A DNA stretch of 64,000 nt from Rubrolithibacter danxiaensis (GCF_047272945.1 NZ_JBKOPS010000015.1:1-64000); one strand, 5' to 3'; positions 34,885 through 43,379 are shown, counted from the stretch's first letter. A program made the numbers and translations. Notes: a model not told the origin generated them from the letters alone.

Positions 34885-35349
34885 ATGTATCCAACTTTAT
34901 TAGTTCTACACTCGTTAACACGATGGCTTGTTTTAGCCTTTTTGGTGTATTCCATTTACAGAGCGTATGTTGGCTACGTCAGCAACAAAGATTTTTCAAA
35001 AACCGACAATGCCCTCCGACATTGGACTGCAACTGTTGCACATATTCAACTAATGTTTGGAATAATACTTTACACACTAAGTCCGATTGTAAAATACTTT
35101 TGGAATGATACCGAAATGGGTTTTCAAAATTTGGACTTAACATTTTACGGTTTAATACATATTATTTTAATGCTGACTTCTATTATTGTATTGACAATCG
35201 GATCTGCATTAGCAAAACGAAAACCAACGGACAAAGAAAAATTTAAAACAATGTTGATTTGGTTTTCTATTGCATTACTTATCATTTTTATTGCTATACC
35301 CTGGTCTTTTTCACCATTCTCAAGCAGACCTAATTTCAGAACATTTTAA
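34885..35349 (+). CDS. Four-helix membrane protein of unknown function
   Basis: This 154-residue protein has four transmembrane helices (about residues 5-25, 45-68, 80-105 and 115-135). Histidines at the helix edges (VLHSLTRW, LRHWTATVAHIQLM, YGLIHIILM) give a cytochrome b-like look, so haem binding is conceivable but unproven. The start at 34885 is the natural MYPTLLVLHS; the longer frame lies in the leader. It is encoded 2 nt before the DUF3817 gene and downstream of a TetR-type operator. Confidence 0.7.
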   Translation: MYPTLLVLHSLTRWLVLAFLVYSIYRAYVGYVSNKDFSKTDNALRHWTATVAHIQLMFGIILYTLSPIVKYFWNDTEMGFQNLDLTFYGLIHIILMLTSIIVLTIGSALAKRKPTDKEKFKTMLIWFSIALLIIFIAIPWSFSPFSSRPNFRTF

Positions 35350-35351
35350 TT

Positions 35352-35675
35352 ATGAAAAAGTATTTCACAACAACACTGGGACGTTTACGATTATTAGCTT
35401 TCTTAGAGGGAATTTCGTTACTTGTTTTGGTTTTTATAGCAGTCCCCTTGAAATATTATTTTGATAATCCTTCAATGTCAAAAAATCTCGGACCAATTCA
35501 CGGCGCATTATTTCTGTTATTTGTGTTTAACGCTTTACGTGTAGGCGTTGAACAACAATGGAAATTTAAAGAAACAACCTGGAAAGTTATTGTTGCTTGT
35601 TTCATTCCATTCGGGACATTTTATATTGACTACAAAATTCTTCGTGACATAAACATAACAACAGACGAAAGTTAA
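35352..35675 (+). CDS. DUF3817 domain membrane protein
   Basis: This 107-residue protein has three hydrophobic helices and the DUF3817 pattern: LRLLAFLEGISLLVLVFIAVPLKYYF, GPIHGALFLLFVF and IPFGTFYIDYKIL. The family often sits beside transporter or regulator genes; its role is unknown. It is probably co-transcribed with the preceding four-helix protein under TetR control. Confidence 0.82.
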   Translation: MKKYFTTTLGRLRLLAFLEGISLLVLVFIAVPLKYYFDNPSMSKNLGPIHGALFLLFVFNALRVGVEQQWKFKETTWKVIVACFIPFGTFYIDYKILRDINITTDES

Positions 35676-35983
35676 TTGGCTAAAAAAGGGCAGCAGGTAA
35701 CATGGCATTGGCTTGATGAGGCTAACGGCTTCTTATCAACATTATTGCTGAATTTGTGCGACGGTACTTTGTATCAGTGCAGCGCTAGAATGCCGCCACT
35801 ACGCCAATACCCGAACGGTTAGCGGTAAAAGCAAAGACCAAGCTCAGATGGAATTCTAAAAATTCAACCCACCCAGCTGACGCTAGCAGAATATTTAGCC
35901 GGAAAAGAAATATGTTCTGACTCCTGACATACTGTTGTCATAATGCCGCATTAGTTTTGGTGCTTAACCATAAAAACAAAGAC
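35676..35983. other. Non-coding spacer, relatively GC-rich
   Basis: I find no credible ORF, RNA or terminator here. The middle (about 35700-35900) looks richer in G+C than the surrounding spacers. It carries short complementary words GCTAAC (35721) and GTTAGC (35818) about 100 nt apart. It may be remnant or acquired sequence. Confidence 0.4.
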
Positions 35984-36394
35984 ATGAATTTATTATCAAT
36001 TCGCATTATTACTGTAAACTTCGAGGGTTTAGTGAAATTTTATGAGCAAGTAACAGGTACGGCTGTGGTACAATATACCCCGGACTTTGCTGAATTAAAA
36101 ACCCAAACAGCAACGTTAGCAATCGGCAGCACTAATACGCTACAATTTTTCGGCGGAGACGAAGTAGCCAAAGCCGCACAAAATAGTAGTGCTATAATAG
36201 AATTTAAAGTAGATGATGTTGAGAAAGACTATGAAAGATTAGCTGACTATCTTCAAAATTACATCGTTCAAAAGCCCACAACCATGCCTTGGGGTAATAA
36301 ATCGTTTTTATTCCGTGACCCCGATGGAAACCTGATAAATTTATTTACACCGGTTACACCGGAAGCAATAGAGAAGTTTGCCGGTAAAAAATAA
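35984..36394 (+). CDS. VOC family protein (glyoxalase/dioxygenase-like)
   Basis: This 136-residue protein has two beta-alpha-beta-beta-beta modules of the vicinal-oxygen-chelate fold. It starts with IRIITVNFEGLVKFYEQVTG, and the second module ends in the typical SFLFRDPDGNLINLFTPV, whose sequence lacks the usual final Glu metal ligand at the strand end. The start at 35984 gives MNLLSIRI; nine more upstream residues are possible. Substrate unknown. It is a different VOC protein from the one at 42882. Confidence 0.85.
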   Translation: MNLLSIRIITVNFEGLVKFYEQVTGTAVVQYTPDFAELKTQTATLAIGSTNTLQFFGGDEVAKAAQNSSAIIEFKVDDVEKDYERLADYLQNYIVQKPTTMPWGNKSFLFRDPDGNLINLFTPVTPEAIEKFAGKK

Positions 36395-36511
36395 GCCTGC
36401 CGATAACAATAGTATTGGCAACGCGGCCTGACGAAGGAGTCGTGGCTTTTGATGGCGTAATTTTATTTTGATCGCCAGAAATTAGCAGTAAATTAAGTCA
36501 TTAAAAAAACT

Positions 36512-36664
36512 TCAGGGGAACGTTAAGGGCTTTACGGCGAAAAGATAGATCAGAAAATTGATTAATATGCCACCGGAAGCTAAAACCACTATAATTACTA
36601 TTTCAAGTTTCCTTTTTTTTATACTTCGTTTATCCAGGTTTTCATCCTGATATTGGAATTCCAT
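36512..36664 (-). CDS. Small single-pass membrane protein
   Basis: This is a 50-residue frame: MEFQYQDENLDKRSIKKRK, then a hydrophobic segment of about 24 residues (EIVIIVVLASGGILINFLIY), then LFAVKPLTFP. The charged, positive N-terminus before one helix is what a real small inner-membrane protein looks like. It sits in an otherwise empty 523-nt spacer. I do not recognise a family. Confidence 0.5.
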   Translation of the reverse strand: MEFQYQDENLDKRSIKKRKLEIVIIVVLASGGILINFLIYLFAVKPLTFP

Positions 36665-36917
36665 TGATTTTAATTAGTTTTTCTTTCTACGTTGCTTTAA
36701 ACTAATAGTTACAAAATTTTCTCTATTAATTTTATAATTTATTTTCCCCTTTCGTTCAGTTTTCCATACAAAAATGGATTAAAAAACTGGGCAAGATTTA
36801 AAGTTAGTTGTTCTGTAAAAAGAAGATAAAAGCTCCTGCATCTCAGTAAAATAAGGCTTTTTAATAAATTTTGGCTTGGCAATTGCATAAGGACTAACGT
36901 AAATTAAAATTAAGACT

Positions 36918-37595
36918 ATGAAAAAGCTATTTATACTTGCCATTGCTTCACTTATTGGAAGTTCGGCATACTCGCAAACAACAACAAGTACAACCACTAC
37001 AACTTCTCCTTTAAAGTTCGGTTTAAAAGTGGGTGTTAATTTGCCTAAGTATAATGTGGCAAATACCGATGGAGAGGATTTCCAGACAAAAAACACTACT
37101 AATTTCCATGTAACAGGTTATTTAGATGCTCCCCTTGTTGGGCCTTTATATGTGCAGCCCGGAATATCCCTTCAGGGAAAAGGTGGAAAAACAGAGTACG
37201 GATCTACTGCCTCAGTTGAAGATAATTCAATGTGGGTAGAAGTACCTGTAAACTTTGTAGGAAAAATTCCTCTTGGTTTAGGCGGATCTAATATTTACTT
37301 AGGCGCCGGTCCATATGTTGCATTTGGAGTTTCAGGAGAAAGAAAAGGAAAAGGATCTGTAGGTAATGTAACTTATGAAGGAAACAGAGATTTAAATTTT
37401 GGTAAGGATTCTGGTGATGACCTGAAAGGAACCGATTTAGGTGTAAACTTTTTAGGTGGCGTACAATTAGGCAGCGGCTTTAATGTTGGCGCCGGATATG
37501 GCCTTGGTTTAACCGATCTTCGTCCTACTACCGATGGTGGCGACGGTAAAGTTACCAACAGGGTATTATCATTCTCTGTGGGTTATTCTTTCTAA
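36918..37595 (+). CDS. Porin family outer-membrane beta-barrel protein
   Basis: This 225-residue protein has a signal peptide (cleavage near SAYSQ, about residue 21) and a Thr/Ser-rich linker. It then has eight or so alternating beta-strands of the OMP_b-brl_2 type (PLKFGLKVGVNLPKY, PLYVQPGISLQGKGG, NIYLGAGPYVAFG, GSGFNVGAGYGLGLTDL) ending in VLSFSVGYSF with a terminal Phe. It is likely a small barrel without known cargo. A terminator follows 30 nt downstream. Confidence 0.88.
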   Translation: MKKLFILAIASLIGSSAYSQTTTSTTTTTSPLKFGLKVGVNLPKYNVANTDGEDFQTKNTTNFHVTGYLDAPLVGPLYVQPGISLQGKGGKTEYGSTASVEDNSMWVEVPVNFVGKIPLGLGGSNIYLGAGPYVAFGVSGERKGKGSVGNVTYEGNRDLNFGKDSGDDLKGTDLGVNFLGGVQLGSGFNVGAGYGLGLTDLRPTTDGGDGKVTNRVLSFSVGYSF

Positions 37596-37623
37596 AACTT
37601 ATTGCCTAAACATTTCACAAGAG

Positions 37624-37657
37624 AGAGATCCTGTTAATTTTAGCAGGATCTTTCTTT
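37624..37657 (+). terminator. Rho-independent terminator after the porin-like gene
   Basis: AGATCCTG pairs with CAGGATCT (37644-37651) across a 10-nt loop, and two flanking pairs extend the stem. TTTCTTTTTT follows. Confidence 0.75.
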
Positions 37658-37723
37658 TTTATCAAATCCTGTATTAAAACTGGAGAAAAGCTTATTTTAG
37701 GCACAAAGTCTAAAGTGATTGTA

Positions 37724-38260
37724 ATGAAAACCAAGTTTTACCTGTTACTTCTTTTTGGTATTTTTTTATCGACCGCCATTTCTGCACAAACAGTAGCTAT
37801 TAATAATTTTATAGTAAAAGAGAATTTACTGAAGAATGAAAAGCTGGCAATTATAGCAGCGGATGAAAATGAAAAGCCTGTTGAGAATGTAAACGGAACT
37901 TTTCTTTTTTCAATTAACGGTTTCAGGCAGGAATTAAATTTTCATGACGGAGTTGCCGTTGCTCCTCAGCAGATAGATAAATCGGCATTTATTTATATAA
38001 AACACACCAATGATAGCGGCACACACGGCAAGCTATACTACGTACTTAAAAAAAATGAAGATCTGAATCCGATAAAAATCAATTGGGTTCTGCTGGTGGC
38101 AATACCTGTAATTTTAATATTGCTGGCAAGTATGTTCAGAAAGTTCCTGCTTTTTGCGGCAATTATTCTTATTGTACTGTTTTTTTTCAACCACTCCAAA
38201 GGGTTGGATATTTCCACCTTTTTTGAAACTGTTTTTGATGGTCTGAAATCGGCTTTTTAA
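37724..38260 (+). CDS. Exported, C-terminally membrane-anchored hypothetical protein
   Basis: This 178-residue protein has a signal peptide (MKTKFYLLLLFG, cleavage after AISAQ), a short extracytoplasmic beta domain and two consecutive hydrophobic helices near the C-terminus (about residues 120-155). I do not recognise the family. The ATG at 37724 is preferred over a GTG nine bases upstream because it gives a cleaner signal peptide. Its stop region overlaps the convergent tamL stop by 4 nt. Confidence 0.7.
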   Translation: MKTKFYLLLLFGIFLSTAISAQTVAINNFIVKENLLKNEKLAIIAADENEKPVENVNGTFLFSINGFRQELNFHDGVAVAPQQIDKSAFIYIKHTNDSGTHGKLYYVLKKNEDLNPIKINWVLLVAIPVILILLASMFRKFLLFAAIILIVLFFFNHSKGLDISTFFETVFDGLKSAF

Positions 38261-40596
38261 AAAGGCATTCCAATACCGAAATTATACTGTATAAACCGGT
38301 AGGTATCGGGATTATGTGTTTGTTCGTACTGCGTCTTAAAATCCTGATTGAAGATTTTCTTTATAACCCATTGGTCGGAGCCCTGGAACTGTGGATCTTT
38401 TATTTTAATCCCTGCATCAAACCTGAAAACAAAATAATCCACATCAAAACGTAAACCGGCGCCGGCGCCGATAGCTATCTGGTCTAACAGCTTATTTAAT
38501 TTCAGCTCGCCTCCCGGATTGTCTGCAGCCTGTCGGATACGCCAAACGTTACCGAAATCTGTAAAAGCAGCTCCTTTAAGCTTGGCGCCAAAAAAATCAT
38601 TTAAAATCTTAAAACGGTATTCGAGGTTTCCTTCAAACTTTATTTCCCCAAGCTGATCCAGATTGCGCAGGTTTTTCCGTAACGTATCATTTTGAAGTAC
38701 TTCCCTGTTATAATTTCCGGGGCCTAATGTTCTTGCCTGCCAGGCACGTATCCCGCTGGATCCGCCTGCATAAAAATTCTTTTCGAACGGTAAAAAACGA
38801 TTGTTACCATATGGATAACCGATGCCGGGATTTAACCTCAAAATCAGTTGCCGCTCTTTGCCCAGGTACCTGTACCAACGCAAATCAAGTTCAGTTTTAG
38901 CATATTGAATATAGGGCAATCCAAAAATTGTACGTGTTCCGGTAGCAGGATCTTTTCTTAAACCCAGTGTTTTACTGAGAAGGCCCAGCGTATTGCCAGC
39001 CATATCAATCAGCCCTCTGAAATAGAGGAAGTTATCATAAGAAGATAAACGCAACGCATTATAAGTAAACGTGTACTGGCTTCCCAGGCTGAAGTAACGC
39101 CGGTTATTTGTGTTTACATAATATACAAATCCCGAATCACGTAGGGCTTCTGCTACTAAAGGGTCAAACCGGCCGTCGCGGTATTCAACATTAATGGGTG
39201 TTAGCGTATGCAGTTTATAGCGATTTTCTACCCAATCGTAGGTAAGTGAATTAATAAAAGTACGGTTTGAAAACGTGTGCACCTGATCAAAAACCTGCAA
39301 GCTGCTTGAAAAAGTGGTGTGAGCCAGGCCATTCATTTCGAGTTTACGCGTATTGAACGGAATTAATAGTTTAGGGAAAATAAGATTGGCTCCCACCTGA
39401 AATTCCTGGTTGAAAACGCCTTTGGTATGGGTGTCATAAAGATTTCCGTACCTTAATTTTATCTCCAGTTGTTCTGCTCCCCCAAACAAGTTACGGTTAG
39501 TAAAGGTATTACCGATATTAAATCCATTTCTTCCGGAATTAAAGGTGTATTCACCTTCAATGCGGTTACTCATTTTCTTCAAGGGGATAGCCTCTATCTT
39601 CGGACTAAGTATCGTACTGTCTTTTGCTTTTACATATTCAATTTTAAGGTTCTTAAACACGTTTAACGAATATAAACGCTCGTAAGTAAGGTTTTCCTTA
39701 TCCAAATTATAAAGATCACCCTTATTATAAAAAATGTACCTGCTTAAAGCCGAAGGTTTAAACCGGTGGGAAAAATCTCTGAAGAAAAACTGGGAATCAA
39801 TAGTGGCTGTATCCGGATTTCCATCTTCCAGCCCGTCGCCTTTACGGATATTTATATAGGTATTATTAATGCTGTAAACTTTATGCCTGGTACTGTCAGA
39901 AGGATTATCAAGAAATAGGTGTACATCGGCCTGGCTGTTCGATAAATTGCTATCTATTTCAAACCGTACATACTGACGCAGGTAATCAAAATATCCGTTC
40001 CTCTTCATTAGCAGGAAAACCTGTTCTCTTTCTCTTGCCAGTGAATCTGCATCGTATCTGCGGCCGGTTTTTACAGCTGTTTCAGGTAATCTGTTAGCAG
40101 TATAAAGCTGTCTCATAGCCGAATCTGCTATAGTGTACCTGTAATTCCTGATATGAAAACTTGGGCCTTCATCGGCAGAAAAAGTTAAATGCGCCTTCTT
40201 ATTTTTTATTACGATATCACTGCTCACTTTTGCATTGAAAAAGCTCTTGGTTTTTAAAAATTTTTCCAATTGGGTACGCGAAATATCAACAAGAGCACTG
40301 TCAAGAATATGAGGAGCTTCACCTATGTTTTTAATGCGGTCGGTTCTGTATTTACCGTTCTTTGTATTTACCAGGTTATAAAGCGCCAGATTAAACTTCG
40401 AATTTGGCCGGATATCTTTCTGAACGTATTGATAAGCCTGCTCAGAAAATTCTTTGCTGAAGCCTTTAAGCTTAACTTTCGTTACGAGCGCCTCGTCTTT
40501 AGATAAAAAGCGGGTAGGCGAACAAGCACTGAAACTAAGCGTTAAAAGTAGTAATATTGCCCTGTTTAGAAAATGCCCTGTAAAAAATGCTTTCAA
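38257..40596 (-). CDS. tamL: TamL: lipoprotein BamA/TamA-family assembly factor
   Basis: This is a 779-residue Omp85-superfamily protein. Unlike E. coli TamA, it has a lipoprotein signal with lipobox LSFSAC (Cys25), the mark of the Bacteroidota TamL family. Helical and strand repeats of POTRA type fill residues about 30-330. The C-terminal 16-strand barrel contains the conserved FYAGGSSGIRAWQARTLGPG (VRGF/Y-like loop) and ends in Phe (GIGMPF). Partner TamB is not seen nearby. The start is TTG, with an in-frame TGA just upstream, and overlaps the divergent methyltransferase start by 10 nt. Confidence 0.9.
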   Translation of the reverse strand: MKAFFTGHFLNRAILLLLTLSFSACSPTRFLSKDEALVTKVKLKGFSKEFSEQAYQYVQKDIRPNSKFNLALYNLVNTKNGKYRTDRIKNIGEAPHILDSALVDISRTQLEKFLKTKSFFNAKVSSDIVIKNKKAHLTFSADEGPSFHIRNYRYTIADSAMRQLYTANRLPETAVKTGRRYDADSLAREREQVFLLMKRNGYFDYLRQYVRFEIDSNLSNSQADVHLFLDNPSDSTRHKVYSINNTYINIRKGDGLEDGNPDTATIDSQFFFRDFSHRFKPSALSRYIFYNKGDLYNLDKENLTYERLYSLNVFKNLKIEYVKAKDSTILSPKIEAIPLKKMSNRIEGEYTFNSGRNGFNIGNTFTNRNLFGGAEQLEIKLRYGNLYDTHTKGVFNQEFQVGANLIFPKLLIPFNTRKLEMNGLAHTTFSSSLQVFDQVHTFSNRTFINSLTYDWVENRYKLHTLTPINVEYRDGRFDPLVAEALRDSGFVYYVNTNNRRYFSLGSQYTFTYNALRLSSYDNFLYFRGLIDMAGNTLGLLSKTLGLRKDPATGTRTIFGLPYIQYAKTELDLRWYRYLGKERQLILRLNPGIGYPYGNNRFLPFEKNFYAGGSSGIRAWQARTLGPGNYNREVLQNDTLRKNLRNLDQLGEIKFEGNLEYRFKILNDFFGAKLKGAAFTDFGNVWRIRQAADNPGGELKLNKLLDQIAIGAGAGLRFDVDYFVFRFDAGIKIKDPQFQGSDQWVIKKIFNQDFKTQYEQTHNPDTYRFIQYNFGIGMPF

Positions 40597-41327
40597 AATC
40601 TCAAATCAGTTTTGTTAATGCTCTCAATCAAAAAAAATACAGAAAAGAACACGGCCTTTTTCTTGCTGAAGGTTTGAAATCGATAACGGAATTTCTTTCC
40701 TCAGATTATTCTGTGGAAACCATTTTTGCAAATTCAAGGGCTTTTTCAAAATTGAGCAAATATGCTGAAAAAGTAAAACTGCAGGAAATAACTGATGCAG
40801 AATTATTTAAAATCAGTAACCTTACTACACCGCAGGATGCAGTAGCCCTTATTAAAATACCCGCAGAACAGACAATTGAATCAGAAAGCTTTCAAAGAAA
40901 TTTTACCCTGGTTTTAGACGGAGTACAGGATCCGGGAAATTTAGGCACTATTATAAGAACAATGGACTGGTTTGGCTTTTCTCACCTCGTATGTTCTAAC
41001 GATACGGTAGATGCTTATAACCCCAAAGTTGTACAAGCTACTATGGGTTCTCTATCCCGCATTAAAGTTCATTATACAGGTATTAAGGCTTTTATACAAA
41101 ATAGCAAGTTGCCTGTTTACGGAGCTTTGCTCGAGGGGAAATCTGTTTATGAGTACGAATTTCGACTTCCAGGCATTCTGATACTTGGAAATGAAGGCAA
41201 AGGAATTTCAGCCGAAATAAAAGAATTAATTACAGATGCAGTTACCATTCCACGGTTTGGCAGTGCCGAATCTTTAAATGTTGCCATCTCTGCAGCCATA
41301 TTCTGCTCAGAAATTAAAAGAAAATAA
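40587..41327 (+). CDS. TrmH/SpoU family RNA methyltransferase
   Basis: This 246-residue enzyme would 2'-O-methylate rRNA or tRNA. An N-terminal substrate-binding domain (KKYRKEHGLFLAEGLKSI) precedes the trefoil-knot SPOUT domain with its three motifs: VLDGVQDPGNLGTIIRT, LILGNEGKGIS and IPRFGSAESLNVAISAAIF. The target nucleotide cannot be told. It starts head-to-head with tamL and overlaps it by 10 nt. Confidence 0.92.
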   Translation: MLSKSQISFVNALNQKKYRKEHGLFLAEGLKSITEFLSSDYSVETIFANSRAFSKLSKYAEKVKLQEITDAELFKISNLTTPQDAVALIKIPAEQTIESESFQRNFTLVLDGVQDPGNLGTIIRTMDWFGFSHLVCSNDTVDAYNPKVVQATMGSLSRIKVHYTGIKAFIQNSKLPVYGALLEGKSVYEYEFRLPGILILGNEGKGISAEIKELITDAVTIPRFGSAESLNVAISAAIFCSEIKRK

Positions 41328-41336
41328 TTAAAAGTA

Positions 41337-41366
41337 TTGGGCAGGAAGTTTATTTTATTATTTTTG
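41337..41366 (+). promoter_or_regulatory. Promoter for tRNA-Cys and the 59-residue protein
   Basis: TTG (41337-41339), a 19-nt spacer and TATTTTTG (41359-41366, matching TAnnTTTG) form the most complete Bacteroidota-type promoter I found in the window. It ends 14 nt before the tRNA. Confidence 0.6.
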
Positions 41367-41380
41367 CAGCCTTTAATAAT

Positions 41381-41451
41381 GGTCGGATGGCCGAGTGGCT
41401 AGGCAGAGGTCTGCAAAACCTTCTACAGCGGTTCGAATCCGCTTCCGACCT
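41381..41451 (+). tRNA. tRNA-Cys (anticodon GCA)
   Basis: A 71-nt cloverleaf with acceptor stem GGTCGGA/TCCGACC and discriminator T, as expected for tRNA-Cys. The anticodon loop CTGCAAA lies within AGGT/ACCT, and the T arm is GCGG-TTCGAAT-CCGC. CCA is not encoded. Confidence 0.95.
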
Positions 41452-41476
41452 CAGGAAAAAAATAAAAAAGAAAGTC

Positions 41477-41656
41477 ATGGGAGTTACACGTTTAAAAAGA
41501 AAAGACAGAAAAAATAAAACGGTATCACGTTTAGAAGTTCAGTTCCTTAAACTGGGGCGCAACATTGAAACCGGAAGCCGCTCTGTTGAATCAAAAACAG
41601 GTCAGATTGCAAAAAACAATGCAGTTCTGGCTCAGATAGAAGCACAGTCGAAATAA
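41477..41656 (+). CDS. Small basic protein downstream of tRNA-Cys
   Basis: This 59-residue protein begins MGVTRLKRKDRKNKTVSRLE, a basic N-terminus, followed by a helical, more neutral C-terminus. The ATG lies 25 nt after the tRNA, and a strong terminator follows 26 nt after the stop, so tRNA and ORF appear to share one transcript. I have a sense of similar small proteins in Sphingobacteriales but no named family or function. Confidence 0.72.
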   Translation: MGVTRLKRKDRKNKTVSRLEVQFLKLGRNIETGSRSVESKTGQIAKNNAVLAQIEAQSK

Positions 41657-41681
41657 GTTTAACACACTTAATAATAAAATT

Positions 41682-41711
41682 CAACCCGGATATTTCGTCC
41701 GGGTTTTTTAG
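41682..41711 (+). terminator. Rho-independent terminator
   Basis: AACCCGGA (41683-41690) pairs with TCCGGGTT (41698-41705) around a 7-nt loop and is followed by a T-run. Confidence 0.85.
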
Positions 41712-41765
41712 TATAAACTCATTTTTGCTAACCAATAAGCTTTAAAACTTTATTGGCTTTCTTAA

Positions 41766-42794
41766 TTAGCCCTCTTTTAATAGCGCTTCGTTTATTCGCT
41801 TAATCAGCCCGGGGCCTTCGTAAATAAATCCGGTATATAGCTGGATAAGGCTTGCTCCGGCGTTTAATTTTTCAATCGCATCTTCTGCAGAATGAATTCC
41901 TCCGACGCCGATAATCGGAAAGGCTTTTCCTGATTTTTCCGAAAGGTATCTTATAACCTCTGTTGATCGTTTTGTAAGCGGCTTTCCGCTTAAACCCCCG
42001 GTTTCTGATTTTAAACTTTCCTGTGATTTTAAATTATCCCGTGAAATAGTGGTATTTGTACCTATTACACCGGCAATCTTTGTTTCAACTACAATTTCCA
42101 CAATATCGTCTAATTGTTCGTTTGTTAAATCGGGAGCAATCTTTAAAAGTATGGGTCTCGAAATATCGTTCTTCAGATTTCTTTTTTGAAGCGTATTCAG
42201 AATATTCTTTAACGGCTCTTTTTCCTGTAAAGCACGTAAGCCAGGTGTATTGGGAGAACTGACATTCACCACAAAATAGTCAACTACATCAAAAAGTGCA
42301 TCAAAGCATTTAATATAATCACTTACAGCATCCTCGTTGGGAGTGATTTTATTTTTCCCGATGTTACCTCCTATCAGCAATCCATTTCGTTTTACATGTT
42401 TTAACCGGTGTGCAGCTATTTCTGCTCCCTGGTTGTTAAATCCCATCCGGTTAATCAGTGCTTCATCCTGAGTAAGCCGAAACATCCGGGGCTTGTCATT
42501 TCCCGGTTGGGGCAATGGAGTAACTGTTCCTATTTCCACAAAGCCAAAACCAAGGTTCGCCATCTCTTCCACGTATTCAGCATTTTTGTCAAACCCAGCC
42601 GCCAGTCCTACCGGATTTTTAAAAGTTAATCCAAACACGTGTCTTTCTAAACGCGGATCATTTTTTAGGCATATTGCCTTTGTAAGAGCAGATACACCCC
42701 AAATCTTGTTCGCGGTTTTAAGCGAACCCGTTACAAAGTGATGGATCTTTTCCGGATCGAAACGAAAAAAAATGGGTTTAATTAACTGATACAT
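41766..42794 (-). CDS. pyrD: Dihydroorotate dehydrogenase (quinone), class 2
   Basis: This FMN enzyme oxidises dihydroorotate in pyrimidine synthesis and passes electrons to menaquinone. It has 342 residues from the ATG at 42794, starting MYQLIKPIFFRFDPEKIHHF, the membrane-associating N-terminus of class 2. The FMN site includes NPVGLAAGFDKN. The catalytic Ser lies in NVSSPNTPGLR, and GGLSGKPL and GVGGIHSAEDA are also present. A longer frame to 42824 adds ten poorly fitting residues. Confidence 0.95.
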   Translation of the reverse strand: MYQLIKPIFFRFDPEKIHHFVTGSLKTANKIWGVSALTKAICLKNDPRLERHVFGLTFKNPVGLAAGFDKNAEYVEEMANLGFGFVEIGTVTPLPQPGNDKPRMFRLTQDEALINRMGFNNQGAEIAAHRLKHVKRNGLLIGGNIGKNKITPNEDAVSDYIKCFDALFDVVDYFVVNVSSPNTPGLRALQEKEPLKNILNTLQKRNLKNDISRPILLKIAPDLTNEQLDDIVEIVVETKIAGVIGTNTTISRDNLKSQESLKSETGGLSGKPLTKRSTEVIRYLSEKSGKAFPIIGVGGIHSAEDAIEKLNAGASLIQLYTGFIYEGPGLIKRINEALLKEG

Positions 42795-42881
42795 GGTGCG
42801 AAGATAGACAAAAGTTAAATTCAAAAACCTATCGCATACAGGATTTAAACCCTAATTTTAAAACATCTTAATTTAAAAACA

Positions 42882-43310
42882 ATGAGACAAAAACTAAATC
42901 TGATAACACTTGGAGTAGATGATTTTGAAAGAGCAATTAATTTTTATGAAAAAGGCTTGGGATGGAAAAAATCATCGGTAAGCATGGACGATCTGGCTGT
43001 TTTTCCTTTAGGAGGAATTGCCCTTGCTCTTTATCCGAGAAAACTCCTGGCAGAAGATGCGCTTGTTGATGAAAAAGGAAACGGATTTTCAGGTATTACT
43101 CTCGCCTACAATACAAAAAGCGAGGAAGAAGTCGACCAGGTTTTAGCACTGGTTGAAAAACTTGGAGCTACTGTAGTAAAACCTGCGCAGAAAGTATTTT
43201 GGGGAGGTTACAGCGGTTATTTTAAAGACCCTGACAGACATTTGTTTGAAGTAGCTTATAACCCTTTCTGGGAACTTGACGAAAACGACAACTTTAACCT
43301 GCTGATGTAA
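42882..43310 (+). CDS. VOC family protein
   Basis: This 142-residue protein has a vicinal-oxygen-chelate fold. LNLITLGVDDFERAINFYEKGLGWKKS opens the first module, and GGYSGYFKDPDRHLFEVAYNPFW closes the second with the typical Glu on the last strand. It belongs to the glyoxalase/bleomycin-resistance-like group with unknown substrate. It is upstream of, and probably independent from, the ABC-F gene. Confidence 0.87.
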   Translation: MRQKLNLITLGVDDFERAINFYEKGLGWKKSSVSMDDLAVFPLGGIALALYPRKLLAEDALVDEKGNGFSGITLAYNTKSEEEVDQVLALVEKLGATVVKPAQKVFWGGYSGYFKDPDRHLFEVAYNPFWELDENDNFNLLM

Positions 43311-43367
43311 GCTCCGCTTTTCGACCAATCCCCGAAACTAAGCACCCTGCAATTCGTATGGAATTAG

Positions 43368-43375
43368 TAAATTTG
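43368..43375 (+). promoter_or_regulatory. -7 box abutting the ABC-F start codon
   Basis: TAAATTTG matches TAnnTTTG and ends only 4 nt before the GTG start at 43380. If it is used, the mRNA would be leaderless or nearly so. Confidence 0.3.
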
Positions 43376-43379
43376 CATT

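Noticed and set aside
35720..35824. GGCTAAC...GTTAGCG pair resembling an integron attC site
   Set aside because: Both boxes deviate from the RYYYAAC/GTTRRRY consensus, and the inner boxes are not complementary. No integrase is present.
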